Assembly (NCBI RefSeq): GCF_036375055.1
Contig: NZ_DASUSQ010000004.1
Location: 62,001-126,000 of the forward strand
Source: Umezawaea sp036375055
GTDB taxonomy: Bacteria; Actinomycetota; Actinomycetes; Mycobacteriales; Pseudonocardiaceae
DNA: 64,000 bases
Direction: 5' to 3'
Shown here: one piece after another, positions 54,527 to 62,684 of the stretch
Layout: each line of letters starts with the position of its first letter
Numbering within the stretch: position 1 is the first letter of the stretch
Program-made: the position numbers and the translations under genes
The notes under the pieces: model-generated
What the model saw: the letters and a program-made list of their open reading frames with translations, nothing else
What the model was told of the DNA's origin: nothing
Database searches by the model: none

Positions 54527-54837
54527 GCCGAGTACCTCAGCTTGATCTCCGCGACGGGTCCGTCGTCCTTCGACACCACGGCCGACACGCGGACGCCGTC
54601 GCCGTCCTCGGTGAACTCCGTCGTGATCGACAGGGTGTCGCCGGGGAAGACGGGCCGGATGAACTTGGCCCGCTGCACCGCGCTGACCCGCTTGCCGGGC
54701 AGGCGGTCGCGGACGGCCGCGTGCACGTGCTCGACCACGAACAGACCGGGCAGGATCGGGAATCCGGGGTAGTGCCCGGCGAACACCGGGTCGTCGGGGT
54801 CGACGAAGACCCGCGTCCCCTCCTCCACGGCGGTCAT
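54523..54837 (-). CDS. Small hotdog dehydratase-like protein 1
   Basis: 104 residues. FAGHYPGFPILPGLFVVEHVHAAV is the FabZ-like loop and helix (GHxPxxPxxPG), complementary to what the next protein lacks; AKFIRPVFPGDTLSITTEF follows. ATG overlaps the CLF stop. Confidence 0.82.
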   Translation of the reverse strand: MTAVEEGTRVFVDPDDPVFAGHYPGFPILPGLFVVEHVHAAVRDRLPGKRVSAVQRAKFIRPVFPGDTLSITTEFTEDGDGVRVSAVVSKDDGPVAEIKLRYSA

Positions 54838-55928
54838 CCGGCCAGCTCCAGCACCGCGCACCCGACCGTGCCGTCCCGGTCCACGCCGGTGACCAGCGCG
54901 ATCCCGCCACCGCCCTTCGCCAGCACGGCGGCCAGCTGGAAGCTCGCGCCCGCGGCGGAGGTGTCGCCGACCAGACGGCCGCAGCGGACGAACTCCGGCG
55001 CCGCGCCGTCGAGCGCGTCGGTGACGCCGCCGTCCTCGGCGGCCTCGAACTCGCCGCCCGCGGGGGCGACCAGCCGCACGTCGGCGGCCCGCACGCCCGC
55101 CTTCGCCACGGCGGCCCGCACGCAGTCCGCCACGGCCCGGCGGGCGTCGGCGGGGTCGCCGAACGCGCGGAAGCCGGTGGCCAGGACCGTGGCGAGCGGC
55201 GCGCGCCCGGCCGTCTCGGCGTCGGCGGACGGCTCCAGCAGGAACACCGCCCCGCCCTCGCCGAGCGGTGCGGCGGGGCCGTCGGAGCCGGTGCGGCCGT
55301 GCCACTCCAGCCACGCGCGCTGGACCGAGTACTCCTCGGCCGCGCCGAGCAGGGCCCGGTCGCAGTGCCCGCCGCGGTAGAGGCGCACGGCGTAGCTCAG
55401 GGCGAGCAGTCCGGTGAGCGCGCCGCCCGCGATGGTCGTGTTGGGGCCCTTGATGCCGTGCCAGATGGCGCTCTGGCCCGCGGCGCGGTTCATCACCGTG
55501 TTGGGGAACAGCGCCGGGTCGACGTGGTAGGGCTTGACGCCGGTCAGCGAGTCCTTGGTGAAGTCCATGATGGACTGGACGCTGCCGGAGCCGGTGCCCA
55601 GCACCAGTCCCACGCGGTCGGGTTCGGCGAGCAGCTCGGGTCCGCAGGTCTCGATGAGCTGGCCGACGGCGGACACGGCGATGGCCGTGACCCGGTCCAT
55701 CGTGCGGGTTCCCTTGCGGCCCAGGGCACCCGCGGCGGTGAACTCGGGGACCAGCCCGGCCCGCGGGTACGGGCCGGGGTAGGTCTCCTGGTCGAGTTCG
55801 GTGGTCGCGTCCCGGCCCGCCACGACGCCCGCGGCGAAGGCGTCGCCGCCGATGCCGTACGGCGACACGGCGGACCAGGCCGAGAAGACGAGTCGACCGG
55901 TGCGGTCGACGGGGGTCGTGGCGGTCAT
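54834..55928 (-). CDS. Ketosynthase-like chain length factor (KS-beta)
   Basis: 364 residues with the thiolase fold but no active Cys: the site reads GPNTTIAGGALTG (residues 161-173). Such KS-beta/CLF proteins pair with an active KS and set chain length in type II systems. AEEYSVQRAWLEWHGRT and LGEGGAVFLLE are family-like. Slightly shorter than average. It follows the hotdog protein gene by four bases. Confidence 0.88.
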   Translation of the reverse strand: MTATTPVDRTGRLVFSAWSAVSPYGIGGDAFAAGVVAGRDATTELDQETYPGPYPRAGLVPEFTAAGALGRKGTRTMDRVTAIAVSAVGQLIETCGPELLAEPDRVGLVLGTGSGSVQSIMDFTKDSLTGVKPYHVDPALFPNTVMNRAAGQSAIWHGIKGPNTTIAGGALTGLLALSYAVRLYRGGHCDRALLGAAEEYSVQRAWLEWHGRTGSDGPAAPLGEGGAVFLLEPSADAETAGRAPLATVLATGFRAFGDPADARRAVADCVRAAVAKAGVRAADVRLVAPAGGEFEAAEDGGVTDALDGAAPEFVRCGRLVGDTSAAGASFQLAAVLAKGGGGIALVTGVDRDGTVGCAVLELAG

Positions 55929-55932
55929 GGGA

Positions 55933-56892
55933 TCAGACCGTTCCGCGGCCGGAGATCACGCCCGCCTTGCCGGTGAGGGCGTCGGTGAGGCGGTCGTCGA
56001 AGTTGACGAGGCTCCAGTCCTTGCGGTTCTCGATCACGGCCCAGCCGTGGGTGATCTTGCCGGTGGCGGTCGGCACGAGCACGCCGTCGCGCAGGACGTA
56101 GCAGTCCATGCGGGCGGTGAAGGTGTAGCGCTTGAAGACGTTCTCGACGGTGAAGACGGTGTAGAGGGTCTCCTCCATCTTCGCCTCGGCCAGGAACGTG
56201 ATCCGCGAGTGCGGCACGACCGGGATCCAGTTCTGCTCGTCGAGCAGGGTCTTGATGGAGACGCCGCGGTCCTCGACGAACAGGTCGAGGATCTCCTCCA
56301 TCTGGCGCAGGTAGCCCGACATCTGCACGCGCTCGGTGAAGTGGCAGTAGAAGTACGGCATCCGCCAGGCCCAGCCGAACGCGTTGCGGCCCGCGGTGAG
56401 CAGGTCGAGCGGGTCGGCGTCGCCGACGGTGATCGGGACGACCTGCTCGCTGGGCGCGGAGATCGCGTCCACGACGTGCGGCGCCAGCTCGGCGGGCGCG
56501 TCCTCGGCGTCGAAGCCGTGCGGGTCCAGGCGCAGCGACACGGACACCTTCGACTTCACCGCGCGCACGGGCTTGCCGCGGTCGACGGTGAACTCGACGG
56601 CCAGCCGCAGCTCGGGGCCGTCGTGCTCGACCTCCTTCACCGTGGCGGTGGCCAGGTCGTCGATGTGGAACGCCGTGAGGATCTTGGTGTCCAGGTCGGT
56701 GATGTCCGTGCACAGGCCGTAGCGCTCGTAGAGCGCGCCCGCCGGGAACCCGCGCTGGCGCAGGTGGTCCAGCACGGCTTCCTCGACCATGTAGTTGACG
56801 TGCTTGAAGCCGATCCAGGTGCAGATGTTCGAGCCCTCGTAGCGGGGCCGGATCTGCGTGGTCGTGGTCTTGTCGGTAACGGTGGGGCTCAC
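55933..56892 (-). CDS. Double-hotdog thioesterase-like protein
   Basis: 319 residues. The N-terminal half has NICTWIGFKHVNYMVEEAVLDHLRQRG, the acyl-thioesterase type helix, and VKSKVSVSLRLD; a second hotdog-like half is at about 170-300 with TERVQMSGYLRQ, HSRITFLAEAK and FTVENVFKRYTFTARMDC. It might release or edit the chain from ACP. Other hotdog functions cannot be excluded. GTG at 56892, one base after the hydrolase stop. Confidence 0.7.
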   Translation of the reverse strand: MSPTVTDKTTTTQIRPRYEGSNICTWIGFKHVNYMVEEAVLDHLRQRGFPAGALYERYGLCTDITDLDTKILTAFHIDDLATATVKEVEHDGPELRLAVEFTVDRGKPVRAVKSKVSVSLRLDPHGFDAEDAPAELAPHVVDAISAPSEQVVPITVGDADPLDLLTAGRNAFGWAWRMPYFYCHFTERVQMSGYLRQMEEILDLFVEDRGVSIKTLLDEQNWIPVVPHSRITFLAEAKMEETLYTVFTVENVFKRYTFTARMDCYVLRDGVLVPTATGKITHGWAVIENRKDWSLVNFDDRLTDALTGKAGVISGRGTV

Positions 56893-56893
56893 G

Positions 56894-57598
56894 TCAACTC
56901 CAGGCGTCGTCGAGGAAATCGCGGATCAGCGCCGCGACCCTGGCGGGCTGTTCCAGCATCGGGAAGTGACCGCAGTCGTCGAGCAGCTCGAACCGGCCGT
57001 GCGGCAGCGACTTCACCAGTGCGCGCCCGTCCTCGGGGCGGGCGGCGATGTCGTGCACGCCGGACAGCACGAGCTGCGGCGCCCCCACTTCGGCGAAGTC
57101 GAGGAACGGCGACCGCAGGTAGGTCTCGAACCACCGCATCCAGCCGTAGGGGCCGACCTGGTCGCGCAGCGCGCGGGCGAGCCAGGCGCGGTGCTTCTCC
57201 GGGAAGCGGGCGGTCTCGCCGACCCGCATGGCCTCTTCGAACGTGCGGTGGAAGTCGTTCAGGTAGTAGGTGATCGTCGGCCAGTCGAACTCGGCGGCCG
57301 ACGACCGGTGGAACGGGCAGAGCAGCACCGACGGCCGTGCGGGCACGCGTCCGGTCGCGTACGCCTCGGCCAGCAGGGTGGCGCCGAAGGAGTGGGCCAC
57401 CACCACGTCGTGCTCGGGGCGGACCGCGTCCACGACGAGCCGCACCGGGTCGGGGTGGTGGGCCCACGTGCCGTCGGACAGCCCGTGCCACGGCTGCTCG
57501 GTGTTGGTGATCTCGACGCCCTCGGGGAGCATCTCGACCAGCGGGTCCCACACGGCGGGCTTCCCGGCGAGCCCGTGCAGCAGCAGGACCCGGACCAT
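56894..57598 (-). CDS. Alpha/beta hydrolase (putative thioesterase)
   Basis: 234 residues. Nucleophile elbow VVAHSFGATLL (Ser in AHSFG), oxyanion LLLHGLAGKPAVW, catalytic His in DCGHFPMLEQP and Asp region SGVHDIAARPED. Could hydrolyse the polyketide thioester or an ester product. Overlaps the KS stop (TGATG). Confidence 0.87.
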   Translation of the reverse strand: MVRVLLLHGLAGKPAVWDPLVEMLPEGVEITNTEQPWHGLSDGTWAHHPDPVRLVVDAVRPEHDVVVAHSFGATLLAEAYATGRVPARPSVLLCPFHRSSAAEFDWPTITYYLNDFHRTFEEAMRVGETARFPEKHRAWLARALRDQVGPYGWMRWFETYLRSPFLDFAEVGAPQLVLSGVHDIAARPEDGRALVKSLPHGRFELLDDCGHFPMLEQPARVAALIRDFLDDAWS

Positions 57599-58830
57599 CA
57601 GACGGCGTCCCGGTACCGGCCGAGGATCAGGACCGCGTTGTTGCCCGCGAACGCGAGCGCGTTGTTCTGCACCACGTCGAGGTCCGCCTCGCGGGCGGTG
57701 TTCGGCACGCAGTCCACGCCGCACTCGGGGTCGGTCTCGGTGTGGTTGATCGTCGGGGGGATGAACCCCTCCTTGATCGCCAGCGCGCACGCCGCCGAGG
57801 CGAGGGCGCTGGCCGCGCCCATGGTGTGCCCGAGCATGCCCTTGATCGAGATCGTGGGCGGAGGGGTCTCGAACACCTGCCGGATCGCTCCGGACTCGGT
57901 GACGTCGTTGGCCTTCGTGCCGGTGCCGTGCGCCGAGATGAAGTCGATGTCCTCCGGCTTCACCCCCGCGTTGCGGTGCGCCAGCTCGATGCACCGCGCC
58001 AGGCTGTCGCGGTCCGGCGCGACCGGGTGGTTCGCGTCGCAGTTGAGGCCGTAGCCCAGCACCTCGGCGTAGATCCGGGCGCCGCGCGCGAGCGCGGAGT
58101 CCAGGCTCTCCATGACGAGGATGCCCGCGCCCTCACCGGTGAGGATGCCCTTGCGGTCGCGTTCGAACGGCTGGCACACCTCGGGGGCGATGGTGCCGAG
58201 CCGGTAGAACCCGGTGAACGTCTTGCGGCACACGGCGTCCGCGCCACCGCACAGCGACACGTCCACGTCGCCGTCGCGGATGGCGTCGAACCCGTAGCCG
58301 ATGGCGTAGTTGCCCGCCGCGCAGGCCGTCGGGATCGTCACGGCCTCGACGTCGGTCAGGCCCAGCTCGCGGACGATGCTGGACGAGAGCCTGCCCGCCG
58401 TGGAGCGCCGGGCGATGACCGGGTCGAGCCCCTCGGGGCCGTGCTCGACCTGGACGCCGATCAGGTTGTCCAGGTCGCGCGACTCGGCGTCGGTGGTGCC
58501 GACCGACACCAGCGCCCGGCGGGCGCGCACCTCGTCCAGCGACAGGCCGGCGTCGGCGACGGCCATCCGGGCGGCGGCCGCGGAGAACTGGCTCGCCCGG
58601 CCCAGTTCCGCCGCGTCCGCCCGCTCCAGCCACTCGGCCGGGTCGAACTCGTCGATCTCGGCTCCGTTGGCGTGGGCGAACCCGGTGGTGTCGAACGACG
58701 TGATGGGCTTGACGCCGCTGCGACCGGCCCGCAGACCCGCCAGGAACTCGGTGACGCCGATGCCGATGCTCGTGACCACACCCAGACCGGTGATCACCAC
58801 TCGGCGGGGTGACTGGCGCTCGTCGTGCAT
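57598..58830 (-). CDS. Beta-ketoacyl synthase (KS-alpha) of a type II PKS
   Basis: 410 residues, all catalytic residues present: Cys170 in TACAAGN, His301 in SAHGTGTKAND, His335 in LGHTMGAASA. Condenses malonyl-ACP with the growing acyl chain. Strong GGAGGAG ribosome site before the ATG at 58830. With the CLF-like protein four genes downstream it would make the KS-CLF pair. FabF-like primary metabolism is less likely because CLF, two hotdogs, ACP and SARPs are in the same operon. Confidence 0.93.
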   Translation of the reverse strand: MHDERQSPRRVVITGLGVVTSIGIGVTEFLAGLRAGRSGVKPITSFDTTGFAHANGAEIDEFDPAEWLERADAAELGRASQFSAAAARMAVADAGLSLDEVRARRALVSVGTTDAESRDLDNLIGVQVEHGPEGLDPVIARRSTAGRLSSSIVRELGLTDVEAVTIPTACAAGNYAIGYGFDAIRDGDVDVSLCGGADAVCRKTFTGFYRLGTIAPEVCQPFERDRKGILTGEGAGILVMESLDSALARGARIYAEVLGYGLNCDANHPVAPDRDSLARCIELAHRNAGVKPEDIDFISAHGTGTKANDVTESGAIRQVFETPPPTISIKGMLGHTMGAASALASAACALAIKEGFIPPTINHTETDPECGVDCVPNTAREADLDVVQNNALAFAGNNAVLILGRYRDAV

Positions 58831-58855
58831 CGTCTTGCTCCTCCGGGCCGAAGGG

Positions 58856-59128
58856 CTACTTGGCGGCTGCGGCTTCGGCCACGACGGCGATGACGCCTTC
58901 GAGGTTGACCATGCGGGTCAGCTCCGCCTGGTCGATCTCGACGCTGAACGTGCGCTCCAGGGCGGAGAGGATCTCGATGGCGCCGAGGCTGTCGGCGTCG
59001 TGGTCCTCCTTGAACAGGCTCGTGTCCGTCATCTCGGCGGGGTCGATCTCCAGAATCTCCGAGACGATTTCCTTGATCTGCGACTTCTGGGTTTCGCCGA
59101 TCGACACAGCAGACTGAGAAGCAGTCAT
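58856..59128 (-). CDS. Acyl carrier protein of the PKS
   Basis: 90 residues. Phosphopantetheine serine S47 in DHDADSLGAIEIL. Acidic helix character (EIVSEILEIDPAEM). ATG at 59128 after GGAGGA. First structural gene after the SARP pair, directly behind the tandem repeat at 59181-59199. Confidence 0.94.
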   Translation of the reverse strand: MTASQSAVSIGETQKSQIKEIVSEILEIDPAEMTDTSLFKEDHDADSLGAIEILSALERTFSVEIDQAELTRMVNLEGVIAVVAEAAAAK

Positions 59129-59180
59129 TTCATCCTCCACGAACGCAGATTTTCCAACGTTCAAAGACTGAGCGCGATGG

Positions 59181-59199
59181 CTATATGCGCCCTATATGC
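59181..59199 (-). promoter_or_regulatory. 11-bp-phased direct repeat, candidate SARP binding site
   Basis: On the minus strand GCATATAG occurs twice (59192-59199 and 59181-59188) with an exact 11-base period, about 55 bases before the ACP start. SARP proteins bind heptamer-type direct repeats spaced by one helical turn upstream of -10 boxes. A -10-like CAGTCT lies about 10 bases downstream. Confidence 0.6.
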
Positions 59200-59203
59200 C
59201 AGG

Positions 59204-60034
59204 TCAGCCCACTCCGACGCGCAGCGCGTGCGGAATCTGCAGCACGGGATCGGCCGTGAGGATGGCGAGGTGCACCTGGCGCAGCAGCGAGCCGGGGTCG
59301 ATGCCCAGCTCGTCGGCGAGCATGCGCCTGCCCTCCTCGTAGAGCACGAGGGCGTCCGCCTGCCTGTTGCAGCGGTAGAAAGTGGTCATGAGCTGGGCGC
59401 GGAAGCGTTCCTGCAACGGGTGCACGCGCACCAGCCGGGTCAGCTCCGGCAGGAGCTGGGCGTGCCTGCCGAGCGCGAGGTCGGCCTCGATGCGGCTCTC
59501 CAGCGCCGCGATGCGGGCCTCCTCCAGCCGGGGCCCCTCGGCGTCGGTGAGGTGTTCGGACACGCCGGACAACGCGGGCCCGCGCCACGAGGACAATGCC
59601 GAACGCAGCAATCCGGCGGATTCCTCGAACCGCCCGTCGGCCAATGCGGCCTGACCCAGTCGCGCCTGTTCCTCGAATTCCCAGAGATCGAACCGGCAAT
59701 TGGCGAGACGAATGTCGTAGCCCCGCGAACGCCGGGTTATCCCGACCTCGTGGAGCAGGGTTTTGCGCAGTCGGGACACGTACGTGTAGATCTGCGCGTT
59801 GAACGTGGCGGGCGGGTGGTGGCCCCACAGGAGGTCGCTCATGTCCACGTCGGACACCGACCCGTTGTCGGCGAGCAGCAGCGCGGCGAGCACCGTGCGC
59901 GGCTTCGAGCCGTCCAGGGGCACCTCCTTCCCGTCGTGCAGCACCTCGACCGGCCCCAGGACCCGGAACTCCAGCAACGAACTCACACCTCTCCGCGGAG
60001 CGAACACCGACGACGAACGGACGTCCGCGGTCAC
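59204..60034 (-). CDS. SARP-family transcriptional activator 1
   Basis: 276 residues. Winged-helix N-domain: FRVLGPVEVLHDGKEVPL, KPRTVLAALLLADNGSVS, and TFNAQIYTYVSRLRKTLL; bacterial transcriptional activation domain (BTAD) at about 125-265 with LRSALSSWRGPALSG, FRAQLMTTFYRCNRQADALVLYEEGRRMLADELGIDPG. No ATPase or TPR extension, so a small SARP. GTG at 60034 overlaps the SARP-2 stop. Likely activator of the PKS operon. Confidence 0.93.
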   Translation of the reverse strand: MTADVRSSSVFAPRRGVSSLLEFRVLGPVEVLHDGKEVPLDGSKPRTVLAALLLADNGSVSDVDMSDLLWGHHPPATFNAQIYTYVSRLRKTLLHEVGITRRSRGYDIRLANCRFDLWEFEEQARLGQAALADGRFEESAGLLRSALSSWRGPALSGVSEHLTDAEGPRLEEARIAALESRIEADLALGRHAQLLPELTRLVRVHPLQERFRAQLMTTFYRCNRQADALVLYEEGRRMLADELGIDPGSLLRQVHLAILTADPVLQIPHALRVGVG

Positions 60035-60789
60035 AGCAGGACCTGGTCGTGGACGAGGATCGCCTGGTAGAGCTCGCGCAGCGCGTGGCCGGGTTCGAGG
60101 CCGAGTTCGGCGGCGAGCCGCCTGCGGGTGTGGTGGAACACGTCGAGCGCCTCGGTCTGCCGACCGTTGCGGTAGAGGGCGACCATGAGCTGCTCGCTGA
60201 AGCGCTCGCGCTCGGGGTACTCGGCGGCGAGCTGCTTCAGCTCGGAGACGACGCCGCGGTCCTCGCCGTTGGCGAGCTTGGCCGCGATCAGGTCCTCGCG
60301 GGCGCTGAGGCGGCGCTCGTCGAGCCGCGCGGCCTCGATCCGGAAGCGCAGGCCGTCGCCGACGTCGAAGAGGGCCGGGCCGCGCCAGAGCCGCAGCGCG
60401 CGCTCCAGCAGGTCGATGGCCTCGGCCGGCCTGCGGGTCACGCAGCTGGACCCGAGGTCCGCGAGGTCGCGGAAGCGGTAGGCGTCGATGGAATCGGCGT
60501 CCACGTCGAGGACGTAACCGCTGCCCAGCGTGCGCACCAATTCGTCACCAGGCCGGTCGGCCAGGCCTTCCAACAGTTTTCGCAAACGCACGACATTCGC
60601 CTGAAGTGCGTTCCTTGCGTTGCCCATTACTTTTCCGGCCCACAACTCCTCCACCAACCGGTCGAATGGCACCGGCGTTCCGGGAGAGAGTGCGAGCAAG
60701 GCGAGAAGAGTACGTACCTGCCGGGCAGCGACTCCGATGCGTCGGTCTCCGTGTGCTAGCGCGACGGCACCCAGAATCTGAATCTGCAT
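60031..60789 (-). CDS. SARP-family transcriptional activator 2
   Basis: 252 residues; ATG at 60789 (in-frame TTG at 60804 is possible). MQIQILGAVALAHGDRRIGVAARQVRTLLALLAL is the winged-helix start, NALQANVVRLRKLL the recognition region, and the BTAD runs from about 100 with LRLWRGPALFDV, FSEQLMVALYRNGRQTEALDVFHHTRRRLAAELGLEPG. Two SARPs in one operon suggest a regulator cascade or heteromer. Confidence 0.92.
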   Translation of the reverse strand: MQIQILGAVALAHGDRRIGVAARQVRTLLALLALSPGTPVPFDRLVEELWAGKVMGNARNALQANVVRLRKLLEGLADRPGDELVRTLGSGYVLDVDADSIDAYRFRDLADLGSSCVTRRPAEAIDLLERALRLWRGPALFDVGDGLRFRIEAARLDERRLSAREDLIAAKLANGEDRGVVSELKQLAAEYPERERFSEQLMVALYRNGRQTEALDVFHHTRRRLAAELGLEPGHALRELYQAILVHDQVLL

Positions 60790-61170
60790 GGCCAGGACCC
60801 CCAAGTCCCTCGGCGGCGCGAAGGTGTACTTCGCCGTTCAACAAATCTTTCCCTCTGACAGGCCTTTCATGACCGCGTGGAGAGTGGTAGGACGCGGAAT
60901 CAAGGCTGCCGCCCCACGAAACACCACACGAGACGGCAGTCTGGAATAGCCCTGTCAAAGCGTTCACATGTTGCCTACGCCGACACGATGGGGGGAAATA
61001 TCATTTGACTCGCACCGCGGTCGCGCGGGCGGTATGCGGCCGAACGGAGCAGGGCGTTGGGCCCGTCGCGAGAACCGAGGTGCTGCAACGGCAGTCGGTC
61101 AGCGGTTCACCGAACGCCCGCGACCAGCACGGATGACCAATTGAGACGTATGCGCCAATTATGTTACTAG
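60790..61170. other. AT-richer intergenic region upstream of the SARP operon
   Basis: About 380 bases without a supported gene. It is less GC-rich than its surroundings, with A+T runs around 60990-61010 and 61150-61190. A TTGACA-like -35 lies on the minus strand at 60953-60958 with no good -10 at 17 bases. AT-rich DNA of this kind is the usual target of Lsr2 proteins. Confidence 0.45.
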
Positions 61171-61554
61171 TCAGTTCCATATTTTTGGACGAGGCGTGGC
61201 AGGCCCCTTGCGGGCGGTCGGATGGGCCTCGTCATAGGCGCTGAGCACCGCCTCAGGCAGTCGTCCGCGATCCGAGACGCTGAACCCGCGCCCGCGGGCC
61301 CACGACCGCACGGCCCGGAGTTCCTCCACGTCACGGCTGCGCACGGGACTGGGATGGACGGTCGGATCGACGGGTTCGGCTTCCCGCAGGACCGAACGGG
61401 CGCACACCGCATACCTCCCGAGGAATTCCCGGAGCCGCGCGGCGTCGGCGGGGGCCAGGTCGATCACGAACTCGACGCCGTCCAGCCCGAACCTGACAGC
61501 CGTGAACCCATCACCGCTGCTGCCGCCGGGTTCTCCCACGACCTTCCGAACCAC
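61171..61554 (-). CDS. Lsr2-family nucleoid-associated protein (paralogue)
   Basis: 127 residues. N-terminal dimerisation part: GFTAVRFGLDGVEFVIDLAPADAARLREFL; C-terminal DNA-binding part: VEELRAVRSWARGRGFSVSDRGRLPEAVLSAYDEAH with the RGR AT-hook-like motif. Lsr2 silences AT-rich, horizontally acquired and secondary-metabolism DNA. GTG start after GAGG. It stands directly upstream of the SARP/PKS operon, so a local silencing role is likely (inference); the chromosome should carry another Lsr2. Confidence 0.88.
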   Translation of the reverse strand: MVRKVVGEPGGSSGDGFTAVRFGLDGVEFVIDLAPADAARLREFLGRYAVCARSVLREAEPVDPTVHPSPVRSRDVEELRAVRSWARGRGFSVSDRGRLPEAVLSAYDEAHPTARKGPATPRPKIWN

Positions 61555-62255
61555 GATCCGCCTCGATCCCCACTACCGCCGCCGCCCGCCGGACGGCGCC
61601 AGGACGCGGGAGGCGGTCGCGGACCCTGGTGCCGGAAACGGGGGTCGGGAAGTTGTTCGGAATGAACCGTAGCGGGAGATCGATCGGTGGAGAACACATC
61701 TTCCGAGTGGGAATCAAAGTATAGAAGCGCTATAGCGATCATCCGGAGCATTCAACGCCGGGACGCGGGACGGCGTGGCGGGCACGACGTCCGAAGTCGG
61801 ACACGCCACCGGCCGCGACCGGAAGGCGACGATCGGGATATCGCTTCGGAAATCCGATATCCGACACAACGGACACATCGTCCGCCGATCTCGTCGAAAG
61901 GAACGGAAACCGAGGTGTGCTCGAAATGCCGACGACAGCCGAAGCCTTCCCCCCACTCGGGAGCGGTCGGGGGCGGCGGTCACTCCCGGTGTTCGCCACC
62001 GTCGCGCCGGGGAGCGTCAACGGTCAATTAGTCAGCGCACCGCACAACCGTTAACCCCCGATTGGGTGTATCGACGCCTCGACGTCATACGGGGACGCGG
62101 CGACAACTGAAATTCTTTCACGAGGCCGGGCGGACCGGCGCTCGATTCCCGAGCGATGGCGCGGACCCCCGCCCACCGCGCGTGACCCCCAGGGCGTGCG
62201 GGCAGGCACCGGGGTCCGCGCCATCCTCACCCCCGCCGCGCGCCACACTGCTCGC
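61555..62255. other. Intergenic region, 700 bases
   Basis: No convincing gene: several short frames overlap on both strands without ribosome sites or family features. Two small palindromes are visible: CGCTATAGCG (61729-61738) and GGATATCG ... CGATATCC (arms 61836-61843 and 61855-61862, 11-base spacer), which may be regulatory sites of the Lsr2-like gene. Confidence 0.5.
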
Positions 62256-62618
62256 ATGAGCCTGTTCACCGTGTCCGAAGCGCGGGCCGTCCTGCGGGAC
62301 CTCCTCCCCGTCCTCGACCGCGTCGTGGCCCTCCGCGCGGACGCCGCGGAGCTGGCGGCGGCGGTGTCACCGGGCGGCGAACCGTCCGGTCTGGGAGGCC
62401 TGCCGGAGTGGAAGGCCGCCCAGGCTGAGCTGGACGATCTGCTCACCTCGGTGCAGCAGACCGGGGCCGAGCTGAAGGGCTTCGCACCTCTCCTCGTAGA
62501 CTTCCCCTCGGACCTTGACGGCGCGCCGGTGCTGCTGTGCTGGTTGGAAGGCGACACCGAGCTGAGTTGGTACCACCGTCTCGACCTCGGTTTCGCAGGT
62601 AGGCGCCGGTTGGCCTGA
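62256..62618 (+). CDS. DUF2203 family protein
   Basis: 120 residues. Start MSLFTVSEARAVLRDLLPVLDRVVALR; helical middle; end LLVDFPSDLDGAPVLLCWLEGDTELSWYHRLDLGFAGRR, matching DUF2203 (pattern VDFP...WxxGE...H). Function unknown. No clear ribosome site. Confidence 0.82.
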   Translation: MSLFTVSEARAVLRDLLPVLDRVVALRADAAELAAAVSPGGEPSGLGGLPEWKAAQAELDDLLTSVQQTGAELKGFAPLLVDFPSDLDGAPVLLCWLEGDTELSWYHRLDLGFAGRRRLA

Positions 62619-62684
62619 ACTCCCGCCGAGCAGAACTCGGCCGGTCCGCCACAGTTGATCGGACCTGGAACGAGGAGCTTGCGC

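Noticed and set aside
61555..62255. Several short open frames on both strands in the Lsr2 upstream region
   Set aside because: They overlap one another, lack ribosome sites and show no protein-like composition.
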